The notes: generated by a model not told the origin, from the sequence alone. Positions 18,387 to 28,069 are shown, counted from the stretch's first letter. The stretch is 64,000 nucleotides of DNA from Photobacterium profundum (GCF_003026285.1 NZ_PYOD01000001.1:806001-870000), one strand, 5' to 3'. Numbers and translations are program-made.

Positions 18387-18391
18387 AACGC
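18387..18391. repeat. 5-bp target-site duplication AACGC (right copy)
   Basis: Same five bases as 12190-12194. It is followed by TAGAT and then the mature 3' end of ffs at 18397. Confidence 0.75.
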
Positions 18392-18396
18392 TAGAT

Positions 18397-18512
18397 GGGT
18401 GGAAGCCCCCACCAGCCACATCCCGGCACACACGTCACCTGCTGCGGTTGCTCCCTTCCGGGCCTGGCCGAGTTCACAGGTTAGTGTTGCGGGAGGACCA
18501 ATGGGGGCCTCC
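18397..18512 (-). ncRNA. ffs: 4.5S RNA (signal recognition particle RNA)
   Basis: About 116 nt on the minus strand. The hallmark internal loop and GGAA tetraloop segment CAGGCCCGGAAGGGAGCA is present, followed by GTGTGCCGGGATG. The 5' end GGAGGCCCCCA pairs with the 3' TGGGGGCTTCC to close the rod. It binds Ffh and targets membrane proteins to FtsY and the translocon, so it is essential. It is the attachment point for the Tn7-like islands; the transposon begins 5 bp after its 3' end. Gene order with ybaZ, ybaY and tesB matches the enterobacterial ffs locus. Confidence 0.96.
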
Positions 18513-18547
18513 ATAGATTCTTTCAGTTCTGCTTGAGAACGGAAAAG

Positions 18548-18576
18548 ATTATCTACCAAGGCCGCATACAATGCAA
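18548..18576 (-). promoter_or_regulatory. Sigma-70-type promoter of ffs
   Basis: On the minus strand TTGCAT (-35, 18571-18576), a 17-bp spacer, then GATAAT (-10, 18548-18553). Transcription would start some 28-30 nt before the mature 5' end, giving a leader that must be trimmed, as for 4.5S RNA in enterics. Confidence 0.6.
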
Positions 18577-18669
18577 GGTGTTATATCACTTCACCGAATC
18601 AACTGCTGAATTATTACTCAAAGTGATTGATTGTGATAATAAGTGATTACGAATCAGCTAAGTATCGCC

Positions 18670-19401
18670 CTATACTTCTTCAGGATCTTCCAATAAGAAT
18701 TCACCCAATAACGCTCCACCAAGTATTAATAGCCATGCAACTAAGACAGGGTTTGGCACGTCAAACTGCGGCACAATCACTAATGTTGCAAACCCTACTG
18801 CTGGTAATACCCAAGCCAAGCGTGGCACCCAATCTCCGACTTTCACCTTTTTCATACCTTGCAGTGCCGCAATTAACCCTGTAATACACAAAGCAACTAA
18901 CGCAGCATGCTGTAATCCCCCAACCCATAGCGGTACCACTAAAAACAATGGCCACCACGTATTTCCTTCTACAGTGCGCCAAGAGCGAGCGGCATACCAA
19001 ATAATACATACAGCAACAATTTGTACGACGGTAGCACCAACGCTACCGGGTAATTTCCCTTCACCTTGCAAGGCCATTAGCCCCACATCCATTGCAATAA
19101 CAACAGAAACAAGTAATGCACCTAATTGCCAATTACTTTTAGGCGAGAAAGCGATAGAAAAAATAGGTAACATCATAAAAATGCTAATAGATAATGCTAA
19201 AGATTGATCTGGTAATACAGCACCAAAAGAGGCTAAGCCTATCAATAAAAGCCAAGCAGCGGCTCCACCTTGAGGAAGTAACCACAGGGCTGGAATCGCT
19301 AAAGCGAGAGCAGGTACATCGCCTTGACTATAACCTAGGGCAGTAACACCTAATACAGTCAAAACTATGCTGACAAAAACGAGTAACGCGGCATACAACA
19401 T
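18670..19401 (-). CDS. Polytopic inner-membrane protein of unknown function
   Basis: 243 residues, nearly all hydrophobic, with about eight predicted membrane helices and short loops, one holding WRTVEGNTWWP. The C-terminal tail GEFLLEDPEEV is acidic. AAGGAGG seven bases before the ATG is a strong ribosome binding site. I recognise no transporter or enzyme motif. It lies between ffs and the ybaZ homologue, in a conserved neighbourhood, so it is core rather than cargo. Function is open. Confidence 0.7.
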   Translation of the reverse strand: MLYAALLVFVSIVLTVLGVTALGYSQGDVPALALAIPALWLLPQGGAAAWLLLIGLASFGAVLPDQSLALSISIFMMLPIFSIAFSPKSNWQLGALLVSVVIAMDVGLMALQGEGKLPGSVGATVVQIVAVCIIWYAARSWRTVEGNTWWPLFLVVPLWVGGLQHAALVALCITGLIAALQGMKKVKVGDWVPRLAWVLPAVGFATLVIVPQFDVPNPVLVAWLLILGGALLGEFLLEDPEEV

Positions 19402-19498
19402 GGCAGCACCTCCTTGCGTTATCCGATAGTGTTATTGAAATACATTGAAAACAGCAGCTACCGGTCGATATCAAATTTATTTTACATCAGGTTTAAAT

Positions 19499-19810
19499 AT
19501 GGACGATTTTTCAGCTCAAATCTACACCCAAGTACATCAAATTCCATATGGAAAAGTGTCAACCTATGGAGAAATAGCTAAATTTTCAGGTTTTCCTGGT
19601 TATGCACGTCATGTTGGGCGCTTAATGGCAACATTACCTGAAGGGTCGAAAATACCTTGGTACCGAGTCGTTAATGCTAAAGGAATGATTTCGTTAACCG
19701 GTAATGATCTGATTCGTCAGCGAGAAAAATTGCTTGCAGAAGGTATAGATGTATCAGAAAGCGGAAAAATATCGCTGCGTCATTACCGATGGAACGGTAA
19801 CCCAGTGTAG
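19499..19810 (+). CDS. atl: Alkyltransferase-like protein (ATL), binds O6-alkylguanine DNA
   Basis: 103 residues from ATG 19499; an upstream in-frame ATG at 19445 would add 18 residues not expected in short ATLs. The fold is the DNA-binding half of MGMT: IPYGKVSTYGEIAK and the helix with ARHVG supply the recognition helix and arginine finger. The MGMT active-site PCHR is replaced by PWYR (53-56), so Cys is Trp: the protein cannot transfer alkyl groups but flags O6-alkylguanine for nucleotide excision repair. Enterobacterial YbaZ occupies the same place next to ybaY. Confidence 0.88.
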   Translation: MDDFSAQIYTQVHQIPYGKVSTYGEIAKFSGFPGYARHVGRLMATLPEGSKIPWYRVVNAKGMISLTGNDLIRQREKLLAEGIDVSESGKISLRHYRWNGNPV

Positions 19811-19882
19811 TAAAGAGTATTCTTTACCTTTACAGCATAATATTTTAATTAGGCTGTAAAGGTCGAATTCAGCTTGTTTCTT

Positions 19883-20302
19883 TTACTGTACTTTAACCAG
19901 CATTAAATCTAGATTTTGGGTTATAGCCGAATCTGTAATGACGTGGTTTGCGGTATCGGTAATAAATATCAATTTACCGTTAACTTCAATACGAGCACTA
20001 ATCGCATAAGTATGATTACTTTTTATATCTTGGAGTTTATACCCAAGTGAAAAGTCATAAGGAGCTTGCTTACCTTCAGACATAAATGCCTGACTGCTAA
20101 TGACTTCTGCAGCTACATCCATTTTAGATACATCAGATAAAGTCACTGTAATACGCGCATTATTAGGAAGCGCAATACGCTCACGATAAGCGATAGAGCC
20201 AGTTACTGTTCCCATATCATTGTCATTTGGCACTAAAGTAGTACACGCTGTAACAACAAGAGCTAAAATCAGCGTAAATAGTAGTGCAAAAAACTTTTTC
20301 AT
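19883..20302 (-). CDS. ybaY: YbaY-family lipoprotein
   Basis: 139 residues with a lipobox VTAC (Cys20). The mature part is a single beta-rich domain (GTVTGSIAYRERIALPNNAR, then DFSLGYKL, ISARIEVNGKLIF) as in enterobacterial YbaY. The role is poorly defined; it is an outer-membrane or envelope lipoprotein. It is convergent with the ATL gene and divergent from tesB, the same local order as in enteric bacteria. Identification rests on family pattern plus context. Confidence 0.8.
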   Translation of the reverse strand: MKKFFALLFTLILALVVTACTTLVPNDNDMGTVTGSIAYRERIALPNNARITVTLSDVSKMDVAAEVISSQAFMSEGKQAPYDFSLGYKLQDIKSNHTYAISARIEVNGKLIFITDTANHVITDSAITQNLDLMLVKVQ

Positions 20303-20423
20303 GATTAACCCTTAAAAACTAAAACTCCATTAAGCTGAAATGTAATTACTATTTAATAACACGTAAGTTTGTGTTCTAGTTTGGTAATAACTCCTTAATA
20401 ATAACATGGTAATAGGATCCACA

Positions 20424-21293
20424 ATGAGTAAAGAACTGAATGAACTTCTCAATCTTTTACAATTAGAACGACTGGAGCAAGGTTTATTCCGTGGTCAGAG
20501 TGAACATTTGGGTTTACCTCAAGTTTATGGTGGTCAAGTTATCGGTCAGTCTCTTTCTGCCGCAAAAGAAACGGTTGATAGCCTGCGACATGTTCATTCC
20601 TTTCACAGCTACTTTTTATTGCCTGGTGATCCTGAAAAACCAATTATTTACGATGTTGAAAAACTGCGTGATGGTAAAAGCTTCAGTACACGCCGAGTTA
20701 AAGCGATTCAAAATGGCAGACCTATTTTTTACTTAACCGCTTCTTATCAAGCAGAAGAAGCAGGATTTGAACACCAATCAACAATGCCTAATGTTGCGGG
20801 CCCCGAAGGGTTAGCATCAGAAAAGGAACTGGTTCAATCTATCGCACAGCATCTGCCGAAAAAAGCTGTTGAAACCTTTGGCCGTGACCGTCCTATCGAA
20901 GTGCGCCCTGTTACCGTTGTTAATCCACTAAAACCCAAAGCTGCAGATCCCAAACAATACCTTTGGATTAAGGCTAACGGTGAGATGCCGAATGATCCTC
21001 GTATTCACCAATATGTATTGGCTTATGCATCTGATTGGGGTTTTCTGGTTACTGCCTTGCAACCACATGGCGTTACGCTTTTAACCCCGAAAATGCAGGT
21101 TGCCACTATTGACCATTCGATGTGGTTTCACCGCCCTTTCCGTCTTGATGAATGGCTACTGTATGTTATCGAAAGCCCATCAGCCAGCGGTGCGAGAGGC
21201 TTGGTACGTGGTGAAATCTACAACCAGAAAGGTGAGCTTGTCGCTTCAGCCGTTCAAGAAGGTTTAATGCGTCAGCATCTAGCTTCTGATTAA
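20424..21293 (+). CDS. tesB: Acyl-CoA thioesterase II
   Basis: 289 residues from ATG 20424, preferred over 20406 because AGGA lies six bases upstream and the length then matches TesB (about 286). Double hot-dog fold: N-terminal half with [25 protein letters not shown]-terminal half with [13 protein letters not shown] and [20 protein letters not shown]. It hydrolyses medium and long acyl-CoAs to free acid and CoA in the cytoplasm. It is monocistronic, ended by an 18-bp hairpin shared with mdlB. Confidence 0.94.
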   Translation: MSKELNELLNLLQLERLEQGLFRGQSEHLGLPQVYGGQVIGQSLSAAKETVDSLRHVHSFHSYFLLPGDPEKPIIYDVEKLRDGKSFSTRRVKAIQNGRPIFYLTASYQAEEAGFEHQSTMPNVAGPEGLASEKELVQSIAQHLPKKAVETFGRDRPIEVRPVTVVNPLKPKAADPKQYLWIKANGEMPNDPRIHQYVLAYASDWGFLVTALQPHGVTLLTPKMQVATIDHSMWFHRPFRLDEWLLYVIESPSASGARGLVRGEIYNQKGELVASAVQEGLMRQHLASD

Positions 21294-21400
21294 AGTCGTT
21301 ACCATTCGAATTTATATCTCATTTTATAAAATTGAATAATGAAGTCTGTCAGAACAGTGTAAAACACACTTCTTTTCAGGATTTTATTACTCCGCAATAA

Positions 21401-21441
21401 AAAGCAGCGGGGGATTATTCATCATAATCCCCCGCTGCTTT
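21401..21441. terminator. Strong bidirectional terminator between tesB and mdlB
   Basis: An 18-bp perfect stem: AAAGCAGCGGGGGATTAT (21401-21418) and its complement at 21424-21441, loop of five. T-rich tracts flank it on both strands. It serves convergent tesB and mdlB. Confidence 0.93.
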
Positions 21442-21466
21442 CTCTTTTTATCTATCTTATTATTTA

Positions 21467-23245
21467 TTAAATAACGGCTATCGTTTCTTCTTCTAACTGA
21501 TGCAAATGCTCACTCGCCTGTTGCAGTTGATACATCTGCCAATAATGCCCTTGCTCCGTCAACAGCTGCTGATGCGTTCCGCGCTCGGTAATATCACCAC
21601 GATGTAACACCACAATTTCATCTGCATCCATAATGGTTGATAAACGGTGAGCGATAACCACAATGCTCATGTCTTTACGCAATACATCTAATGCCTGCTG
21701 AATTTTCTTCTCTGTTCCTGAATCAATATTTGCTGTCGCTTCATCTAAAATCAAGATTTTCGGTTTCGCCACCAGCACTCGAGCTAATGCAAGTAGCTGC
21801 TTTTGACCCGCCGACAAGTTCGCCTCTCCACTACCAAATAGCGTATCTAGACCGTCTGAATATTGTCGAATTTGCTCGGACAGCCCCACTTTGTCTAAAG
21901 CGCCCCAAATCACAGCATCTGTAACATTACGCCCTAATTGGATATTTTCCCGCACCGTGTCACTCAGAATATGCGGGTCTTGCTGCACCATCGCGATACC
22001 ATCACGAAATACGGTTTTATGTAGCTCAGTGAGGGGCCGCTTATCAACCAATATTTGCCCTTGTGATGCAGGGTAAAACCCCATCATTAACGAGGCTAAT
22101 GTGCTTTTACCACTGCCGGTATGCCCAACTAATGCCAGGAACCCACGGTGATGTAGGTGTATATCAATATTGTTTAAGACCGTCTGTTCGCCGTCGTAAC
22201 TAAAACTGACATTCTGGCATTGTAATTCACCCTGTTGGATAGCTTGTTCGTCATCACCGTAGTCTTGCTGTTTTGCGTCGATCAAAGCAAAAATACGTTC
22301 ACTGGCAACCAAGGCTTGCTGTAACAGCGACAACTGCTGGGTCATTTCAATTAATGGTTCAGTTACCCGCCCCAAGTAACTGATAAACGCATAAAGCACA
22401 CCGACCCCGATTAACTCAACACCGCTCACGCCAAATAATGCGACCAATGATATTAAGGCGATTCCCGATAACAAATCGATGAGTGGCCGCAATAACAAAC
22501 CGTTGAGCTTCATTACCCCGACTTGTGCCCGTAAATGATTATTGGTCAATGATGAAAATTGTTCGCTGAACGCACGCTCTTGGCGCATCAATTGAATTAA
22601 GCTCATTCCCTGAATAGATTCACTCATCGAGGCATTAATATCAGCCAACAAATCACGCATTTTTCGATAAGCATTGGCACTTTTCCGCTGATAAATCACC
22701 ATAATAAAAATAACAATAGGCAATAAAATCAAGACAATAACGGTTAAACGCCAACTTAAGAAACTCATAACCACCAGCATGACACTGATCAGAGTGACAT
22801 TTTTTAATACCGTAGCAATCACGAAGACATAAAAATCTTTAATTGATTCAGTATCATTGGTAATTCGCGAAATAAGCTTGCCCGTCGGCATGTAATCAAA
22901 TGCTGATAATGGCTGATTAAGTACCTTGCCAAATAGCTGCTTACGTACAGTTTGAACCACGCCAATCGCAATCGTATTAAAGCGAATAGATTGAGCATAC
23001 TTTAGCCCCGCGCCAATAATCATCAAACCAATATAGGCAGCAGCTAACATAGCGATGGCTTCTATTGGGTAATTATCTTTCGCAATATAGTTATCGATGA
23101 AATGTTGAATTAGCCATGGTCCTGATACATCGGCCAGCGCCCCTGCAAACAAAAGCCCAATAGCAATTGCCAATTTCTTTTTATCGTTCAAGGCATACCG
23201 TAATAAACGAATTAAAACAGCTTTGTTGACGGCTTTATTTTCCAT
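21467..23245 (-). CDS. mdlB: ABC exporter half-transporter with intact ATPase site
   Basis: 592 residues from ATG 23243-23245, which overlaps the mdlA stop as TAATG with AGGAGG upstream. Six-helix exporter domain (about 1-310), then the nucleotide-binding domain: Walker A GHTGSGKS (374-381), signature LSAGQ (477-481) and Walker B with catalytic Glu502 in ILDEATANID. It pairs with MdlA as a heterodimeric exporter of the MsbA/MDR type. The substrate is unknown. Translational coupling with mdlA indicates equimolar synthesis. Confidence 0.93.
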   Translation of the reverse strand: MENKAVNKAVLIRLLRYALNDKKKLAIAIGLLFAGALADVSGPWLIQHFIDNYIAKDNYPIEAIAMLAAAYIGLMIIGAGLKYAQSIRFNTIAIGVVQTVRKQLFGKVLNQPLSAFDYMPTGKLISRITNDTESIKDFYVFVIATVLKNVTLISVMLVVMSFLSWRLTVIVLILLPIVIFIMVIYQRKSANAYRKMRDLLADINASMSESIQGMSLIQLMRQERAFSEQFSSLTNNHLRAQVGVMKLNGLLLRPLIDLLSGIALISLVALFGVSGVELIGVGVLYAFISYLGRVTEPLIEMTQQLSLLQQALVASERIFALIDAKQQDYGDDEQAIQQGELQCQNVSFSYDGEQTVLNNIDIHLHHRGFLALVGHTGSGKSTLASLMMGFYPASQGQILVDKRPLTELHKTVFRDGIAMVQQDPHILSDTVRENIQLGRNVTDAVIWGALDKVGLSEQIRQYSDGLDTLFGSGEANLSAGQKQLLALARVLVAKPKILILDEATANIDSGTEKKIQQALDVLRKDMSIVVIAHRLSTIMDADEIVVLHRGDITERGTHQQLLTEQGHYWQMYQLQQASEHLHQLEEETIAVI

Positions 23246-24987
23246 TATGCCTCCTTGATTGCGCGTTCTAATTGCTGATAACGATGCATCTCTGCATACC
23301 AAGCATCATCTTTAATCAAGTTCTGGTGTTTGCCTTTCTCTACAACCTGACCATGCTGCAACACTAAGATTTGATCTGCTTGTTCTAATGCAGTTAAACG
23401 GTGAGCAATCACTATCACTGTTTGCTTTGTTTTCGTTGCTTGTAGATTCTGTAAAATCGTATGTTCAGTTTTACCATCAACCGCAGACAGTGCATCATCC
23501 AATACCAATATTTCGGCCTCAAGCAATAATGCCCGAGCAATAGCAATACGCTGTTTTTGCCCACCAGATAGCGTGATCCCTTTTTCGCCCACTAAGGTGT
23601 TATACCCTTCCGGAAATTGAAGAATATCGTCATCGATACACGCTAATTGTGCCGCATGGCGAATTTGCTCATGAGTGGCTTCAGGTCGACCAAGTGCAAT
23701 GTTGTCAGCAATAGAACGAGAGAATAAAAATGGCGTTTGGCTAACGACAGCAAATCGGCTACGCCACTGATGTAAATCAGCCGTTTTTATTGATACATCT
23801 CCATACATAATATGCCCATGCTGCAATTCTTGCTGACGCAGTAATAACGCCAGCAGTGTTGATTTACCACTGCCTATGGGCCCTGCAACACCCAGCATCT
23901 GCCCTGCACTTAAATCAAATAGGACGTGCTGCATTGCCGCTTGTTCTTGTTTGCCCCAATGAAATCGCTCAATATCCACATGTAATGTTTGGCCTGTCAT
24001 TTCAAGAGTATTTTCACCACTCACAATGCTCGGTTGTTGACCAAAGATATGCTGTAAACGTTTTAAGGCTGCCGAACCTCGCTCTAGAATATTGAATACC
24101 CATGCCAGTGCTAACATTGGCCAAATCATTAACCCTTGGTAAAGCGTAAACGCGGTAAGATCTCCCAACGTCAGCCGACCTTGCGATACCATATAACCGC
24201 CACCCGCAATACTAAGGAAAAAAGACATGCCAATTGTTAGCTGAATAACGGGATCAAATTTGGCATCGACCTGCTCAACAGCCAAGTTTTTCTGTCCGAC
24301 AGCATCGACAACCGCGTCAAATTCCTGTTGCTGTCGTTGCTCTAAACCAAACGCCCTGATCATTCTGACACCGTTCAATGACTCTTGAGTTTTATCTGTC
24401 AGATCAGAAAATGCCGCTTGTGATTCAGAAAAACGTGTATGTAATTGCCGACCAAAACCAAAAACGATAAACGCCATAACCGGCATCGGTAACAAAGCAA
24501 GAATCGTGAGCTCCCAGCTTAGCTGCGTAGTCATTACCAGAATAACGGCTAACCCCATGATCAATGAATCTGCTGCGGTTAGTACACCTTCACCTGCCGT
24601 CATCACCACAGCATTCACATCATTGGTTGAACGCGCCATTAAATCACCCGTTTTATAGCGCTCAAAAAAAATGGGGGAATGGGATGAAAAATGACAATAA
24701 AGCCTATTGCGTAATACCGTGCCTAACTTTGCCGCAGCACCAAACAACCACACTCGCCATATAATGCGCAGTACATATACCAGGGTCCAGAGCAGTACAA
24801 TTCCACCCAGCCACATAAACATAGTCGACGAACTCATATCACCCGATACGACACCGTCCACAATCCAGCCAATTGCACGCGGAGGAAGCAACTCAAAGGC
24901 AGACACTAAACACAGAATAAAAATAGCACCACTATAACGGCGCCACTCCTGTCGAAAAAACCAACGGAGTTGCCAAAAAACCTGCAT
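23245..24987 (-). CDS. mdlA: ABC exporter half-transporter with degenerate ATPase site
   Basis: 580 residues. Six-helix membrane domain (about 1-310) and nucleotide-binding domain: Walker A GPIGSGKS (369-376), signature LSGGQ (473-477). After Walker B the catalytic glutamate is replaced by aspartate (LDDALSAVD, Asp497-Asp498), so one of the two ATP sites in the MdlA-MdlB dimer should be slow, as known for heterodimeric exporters. It is the first gene of mdlAB, facing decR across a 315-bp gap. Confidence 0.93.
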   Translation of the reverse strand: MQVFWQLRWFFRQEWRRYSGAIFILCLVSAFELLPPRAIGWIVDGVVSGDMSSSTMFMWLGGIVLLWTLVYVLRIIWRVWLFGAAAKLGTVLRNRLYCHFSSHSPIFFERYKTGDLMARSTNDVNAVVMTAGEGVLTAADSLIMGLAVILVMTTQLSWELTILALLPMPVMAFIVFGFGRQLHTRFSESQAAFSDLTDKTQESLNGVRMIRAFGLEQRQQQEFDAVVDAVGQKNLAVEQVDAKFDPVIQLTIGMSFFLSIAGGGYMVSQGRLTLGDLTAFTLYQGLMIWPMLALAWVFNILERGSAALKRLQHIFGQQPSIVSGENTLEMTGQTLHVDIERFHWGKQEQAAMQHVLFDLSAGQMLGVAGPIGSGKSTLLALLLRQQELQHGHIMYGDVSIKTADLHQWRSRFAVVSQTPFLFSRSIADNIALGRPEATHEQIRHAAQLACIDDDILQFPEGYNTLVGEKGITLSGGQKQRIAIARALLLEAEILVLDDALSAVDGKTEHTILQNLQATKTKQTVIVIAHRLTALEQADQILVLQHGQVVEKGKHQNLIKDDAWYAEMHRYQQLERAIKEA

Positions 24988-25302
24988 ATAGCCTCCCGAA
25001 ATAGCTACTCTTTATCCACTTTTGATAAGTACTTTGATTCCACCCAGAATCATTTCGTTACTAAACAAATGAAAGGTAAGTTATAGATATAAGATGAAAT
25101 AAGAAACAACCTGATAACACCTATTTTCAAGATGTTAGAGAGGAATTCAACCACAATATAGTGGTCAAATTAAAAACAGAGGTTAATCCTGCTTATATTA
25201 CAAACAGGATCTAAAAGCATGTGCAATAAATCAACAACACACTAAAATACCAGATTTATAGCCAGAGGTTTATAGACCGCCATAGCTTATAAAGACAATC
25301 GT
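24988..25302. other. 315-bp gap between mdlA and the decR-type gene
   Basis: AT-rich, with no open frame. It contains the mdlAB promoter region, without an obvious consensus, and a short direct repeat TTATAAAG at about 25277 and 25294 near the end of the regulator gene. No terminator hairpin was recognised. Confidence 0.4.
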
Positions 25303-25764
25303 TTATAAAGGCAATGCGGTGGTATATTTTAGAGGCTCCATCGCAAACGTAGACGTCACATTGGTTAATCCTTCTATGCTGTTAACCAACTTCTTATAAA
25401 ACTTATCAAATGCTGCCATATCAGCAACTTGTACCTTCATCATGTAATCATATTCGCCAGCCATGCGATAGAACTCCATTACCTCTGGAAATTCAGACAC
25501 AGTCTCGACAAAACAGTGATACCACTCTTTCGAATGATTACTGGTTTTGATCTGCACGAATGCAGTAAATGATAGCCCCAGCTTAATAGGATCAAGTAAA
25601 GCAACACGCTTACGGAGTATTCCACTTTCTTCCAGTCGCTTAAGGCGTTTCCAGCAAGGTGTTGTTGTCAGATTCACCGCTTCTGCTAAATCGGCTAAGG
25701 CCATTGTGCCATTTTGCTGCAACAACCGAAGCAATGTTTTGTCAACGTTATCTAAATTGTTCAT
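25303..25764 (-). CDS. decR: Lrp/AsnC-family regulator, DecR (YbaO) type
   Basis: 153 residues: N-terminal winged helix ([20 protein letters not shown], then [19 protein letters not shown]) and a C-terminal RAM ligand domain ([19 protein letters not shown]). In E. coli the homologue next to mdlA senses cysteine and activates cysteine-degrading genes. Here it is divergent from a PLP enzyme of the cysteine-synthase fold, so it probably controls that gene and itself in response to cysteine. Family and position are strong; the ligand is by homology. Confidence 0.83.
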   Translation of the reverse strand: MNNLDNVDKTLLRLLQQNGTMALADLAEAVNLTTTPCWKRLKRLEESGILRKRVALLDPIKLGLSFTAFVQIKTSNHSKEWYHCFVETVSEFPEVMEFYRMAGEYDYMMKVQVADMAAFDKFYKKLVNSIEGLTNVTSTFAMEPLKYTTALPL

Positions 25765-25944
25765 TACTTTCCCTTAAAACTCACAACGGAGAATATTTTT
25801 CTCCATTATGTGTATTTTACAATAAACAAAGCAAAGCTTTTTCTCTCAAGTGCAGTACTATAATTCTAACAGTAAAAATAAGAATAATACTTGGTCACAA
25901 AATGAATAATTAAATAAGCCTAATCAGACATTTAAGGATATAAC

Positions 25945-27030
25945 ATGAATAATGAATTGCAGCCTAAAAGCCGAAACCCTCAATGGATAAATAGCGCCAT
26001 ACGCAAAATTGAAGCCGACTACCAGCGATCTGCTGATACGCATCTGATCAAACTTGATATCGCTTGTTTAGAAGGCATCAATATTTATCTCAAAGATGAA
26101 AGCACTCACCCAACAGGCAGCCTTAAACACCGCTTGGCACGTTCATTGTTCTTATATGCGCTATGTAATGGCTGGATTAATGAAAATACCACGATTATAG
26201 AATCATCATCAGGTAGCACTGCGGTATCTGAAGCCTATTTTGCACGCTTACTGGGCTTACCCTTTATTGCGGTTGTTCCTCGTAAAACGGCTTGCAAGAA
26301 GATTGAACAAATTAAATTTTATGGCGGTCGTGCACACTTTGTCGATAGCCCAAATGCCATCTATGAAGAGTCTCATCGTCTGGCAAAAGATCTAAATGGC
26401 CATTATATGGATCAATTTACCTTTGCAGAGCGTGCCACTGACTGGCGTGGCAATAACAACATCGCAAACAGCATTTTTGAACAAATGCAGTTGGAAGAGC
26501 ACCCGATTCCAACGTGGATCGTAATGAGCCCCGGTACGGGTGGTACATCTGCCACTATTGGCCGCTATATTCGCTACCAAATGCACGACACTAAATTATG
26601 TGTTGTCGACCCTGAAAATTCGGTATTCCACACCTATTTCAACACCCGAGATATTCATTTAACGAGTACGGTAGGAAGCCGTATTGAAGGTATTGGTCGC
26701 CCACGCGTAGAGCCTAGCTTTATTCCTGATGTTATCGACGAAATGCGCACCATTCCTGATGCAGCCAGTGTTGCCACTGTGCATTGGCTTGAAAATTTAC
26801 TAGGTCGTAAAGCCGGTGCATCAACCGGAACAAACCTTTTTGGTGTACTGCAGTTAGCGAGCGAGATGAAAGCTCGTGGCGAAACTGGGTCTATCGTCAC
26901 ATTGCTTTGCGACAGCGGTGAACGCTACCTAGATACTTATTTTAACGCTGAATGGGTACAAGAAAACATCGGTGATATATCACCTTACCTAGCCCAATTA
27001 GCGGCATTTGAACAAACAGGTACATTGTAA
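25945..27030 (+). CDS. PLP-dependent cysteine synthase-fold enzyme, probable cysteine desulfhydrase
   Basis: 361 residues of fold-type II PLP enzymes. The cofactor lysine is Lys61 in [10 protein letters not shown]. The substrate loop is [12 protein letters not shown] and the phosphate-binding loop [10 protein letters not shown]. It ends with a C-terminal extension absent from CysK/CysM. AAGGAT lies before the ATG. Divergent pairing with a DecR-type regulator suggests breakdown of cysteine to pyruvate, ammonia and sulfide rather than synthesis; that is inference. It ends at a strong terminator before queC. Confidence 0.75.
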   Translation: MNNELQPKSRNPQWINSAIRKIEADYQRSADTHLIKLDIACLEGINIYLKDESTHPTGSLKHRLARSLFLYALCNGWINENTTIIESSSGSTAVSEAYFARLLGLPFIAVVPRKTACKKIEQIKFYGGRAHFVDSPNAIYEESHRLAKDLNGHYMDQFTFAERATDWRGNNNIANSIFEQMQLEEHPIPTWIVMSPGTGGTSATIGRYIRYQMHDTKLCVVDPENSVFHTYFNTRDIHLTSTVGSRIEGIGRPRVEPSFIPDVIDEMRTIPDAASVATVHWLENLLGRKAGASTGTNLFGVLQLASEMKARGETGSIVTLLCDSGERYLDTYFNAEWVQENIGDISPYLAQLAAFEQTGTL

Positions 27031-27116
27031 ATTAGCAATTTATTTGTCTGCCTATTTTAATTCATTAATACATTTATCTAATTTGTTGTGTTTGTAAGGT
27101 TTATACCTTTCGTTTG

Positions 27117-27141
27117 CCGTAGCTTGTCTACGGTTTTTTTT
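27117..27141 (+). terminator. Terminator of the PLP enzyme gene
   Basis: CCGTAG (27117-27122), loop CTTGT, CTACGG (27128-27133), then eight T. A classic Rho-independent signal, 87 bp after the stop codon. Confidence 0.88.
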
Positions 27142-27197
27142 ACACTTTTTTCCGTACTCGCTCTAGGGTACGATAGCTGCTCATCTACATATTATTG

Positions 27198-27211
27198 AGT
27201 CGGTACCGACT
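27198..27211. promoter_or_regulatory. 14-bp perfect palindrome upstream of queC
   Basis: AGTCGGTACCGACT lies 37 bp before the queC start codon. It could be an operator or the base of an RNA hairpin in the leader. I see no preQ1 riboswitch pattern (short stem plus A-rich tail directly before the ribosome site). Confidence 0.4.
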
Positions 27212-27247
27212 GTTTTTCGGTAAGGCTACAAATAAGGACACATTCCC

Positions 27248-27946
27248 ATGCGTAAAGCTGTTGTCGTATTCAGTGGTGGACAAGATTCCACAACCTGTCT
27301 AATCCAAGCTATTGAGAACTACGACGAAGTGCATTGCATCACTTTTGATTATGGTCAGCGTCATAAGCTGGAAATTGAAGTGGCACAATCGATAACGAAA
27401 GAGTTGGGTATCACCGCCCATAAAGTGATGGATGTTGGTTTGCTTAATGAACTGGCCATTAGCTCTTTAACCCGCGACAACATTGCCGTTTCACACGAGC
27501 TACAAGCAAACGGGTTGCCTAACTCGTTTGTTCCGGGCAGAAATATTTTATTTCTAACGTTATCTGGTATTTATGCATATCAGATTGGCGCTGAAGCCGT
27601 TATCACTGGTGTATGTGAAACCGATTTCTCTGGTTACCCTGATTGCCGCGATGAATTTGTGAAATCTCTGAATCAATCTTTGGTTTTAGGCATGGATCGT
27701 GCGCTAAAGATCGAAACACCACTAATGTGGCTGAACAAAGCTGAAACCTGGGCCTTAGCCGATCAATACAAGCAATTAGACTTTGTGCGCGAGAAAACCT
27801 TAACCTGTTATAACGGTATTATTGGTGATGGTTGTGGCGATTGCCCGTCTTGTGATCTACGCCGTGCAGGTTTAGAAGATTACTTAACGAATAAAGATAC
27901 CATCATGGCTGATTTGGTGGCAAAGCAGGCTGAAGGGCAAGCTTAA
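27248..27946 (+). CDS. queC: 7-cyano-7-deazaguanine synthase
   Basis: 232 residues. The PP-loop ATP-binding motif SGGQDS is at 9-14. The zinc site is formed by Cys187, Cys196, Cys199 and Cys202 ([16 protein letters not shown]). It converts 7-carboxy-7-deazaguanine to preQ0 using ATP and ammonia, a step towards queuosine in tRNA. AAGGACA precedes the ATG. The gene stands alone between terminators, near decR as in enterobacteria. Confidence 0.96.
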   Translation: MRKAVVVFSGGQDSTTCLIQAIENYDEVHCITFDYGQRHKLEIEVAQSITKELGITAHKVMDVGLLNELAISSLTRDNIAVSHELQANGLPNSFVPGRNILFLTLSGIYAYQIGAEAVITGVCETDFSGYPDCRDEFVKSLNQSLVLGMDRALKIETPLMWLNKAETWALADQYKQLDFVREKTLTCYNGIIGDGCGDCPSCDLRRAGLEDYLTNKDTIMADLVAKQAEGQA

Positions 27947-27991
27947 TGTCGTTGTAACAAGCTAAAATGCACGTAGTTACAATTACATACA

Positions 27992-28031
27992 AAAAAACCG
28001 GAGCGCAGTGATGAACTGACTCCGGTTTTTT
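27992..28031. terminator. Bidirectional terminator between queC and prmB
   Basis: AAAAAACCGGAG (27992-28003) pairs perfectly with CTCCGGTTTTTT (28020-28031), 16-nt loop, with T/A runs on both sides. It serves the convergent queC and prmB. Confidence 0.92.
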
Positions 28032-28069
28032 AATTCGACTATAAATCAGAAGCAATCACTCTTACACGA

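Noticed and set aside
17774..18400. Possible CRISPR array or I-F3 guide beside the tnsA remnant
   Set aside because: No repeat resembling the I-F palindromic repeat was found near either end or in the junction region; only the end-binding sites repeat.
18317..18571. 84-codon open frame on the minus strand
   Set aside because: It is a translation through the ffs RNA gene and the transposon end; the RNA assignment explains the sequence fully.
27040..27247. preQ1 riboswitch upstream of queC
   Set aside because: No compact hairpin with the A-rich pairing tail was visible; the main hairpin there is the terminator of the upstream gene.
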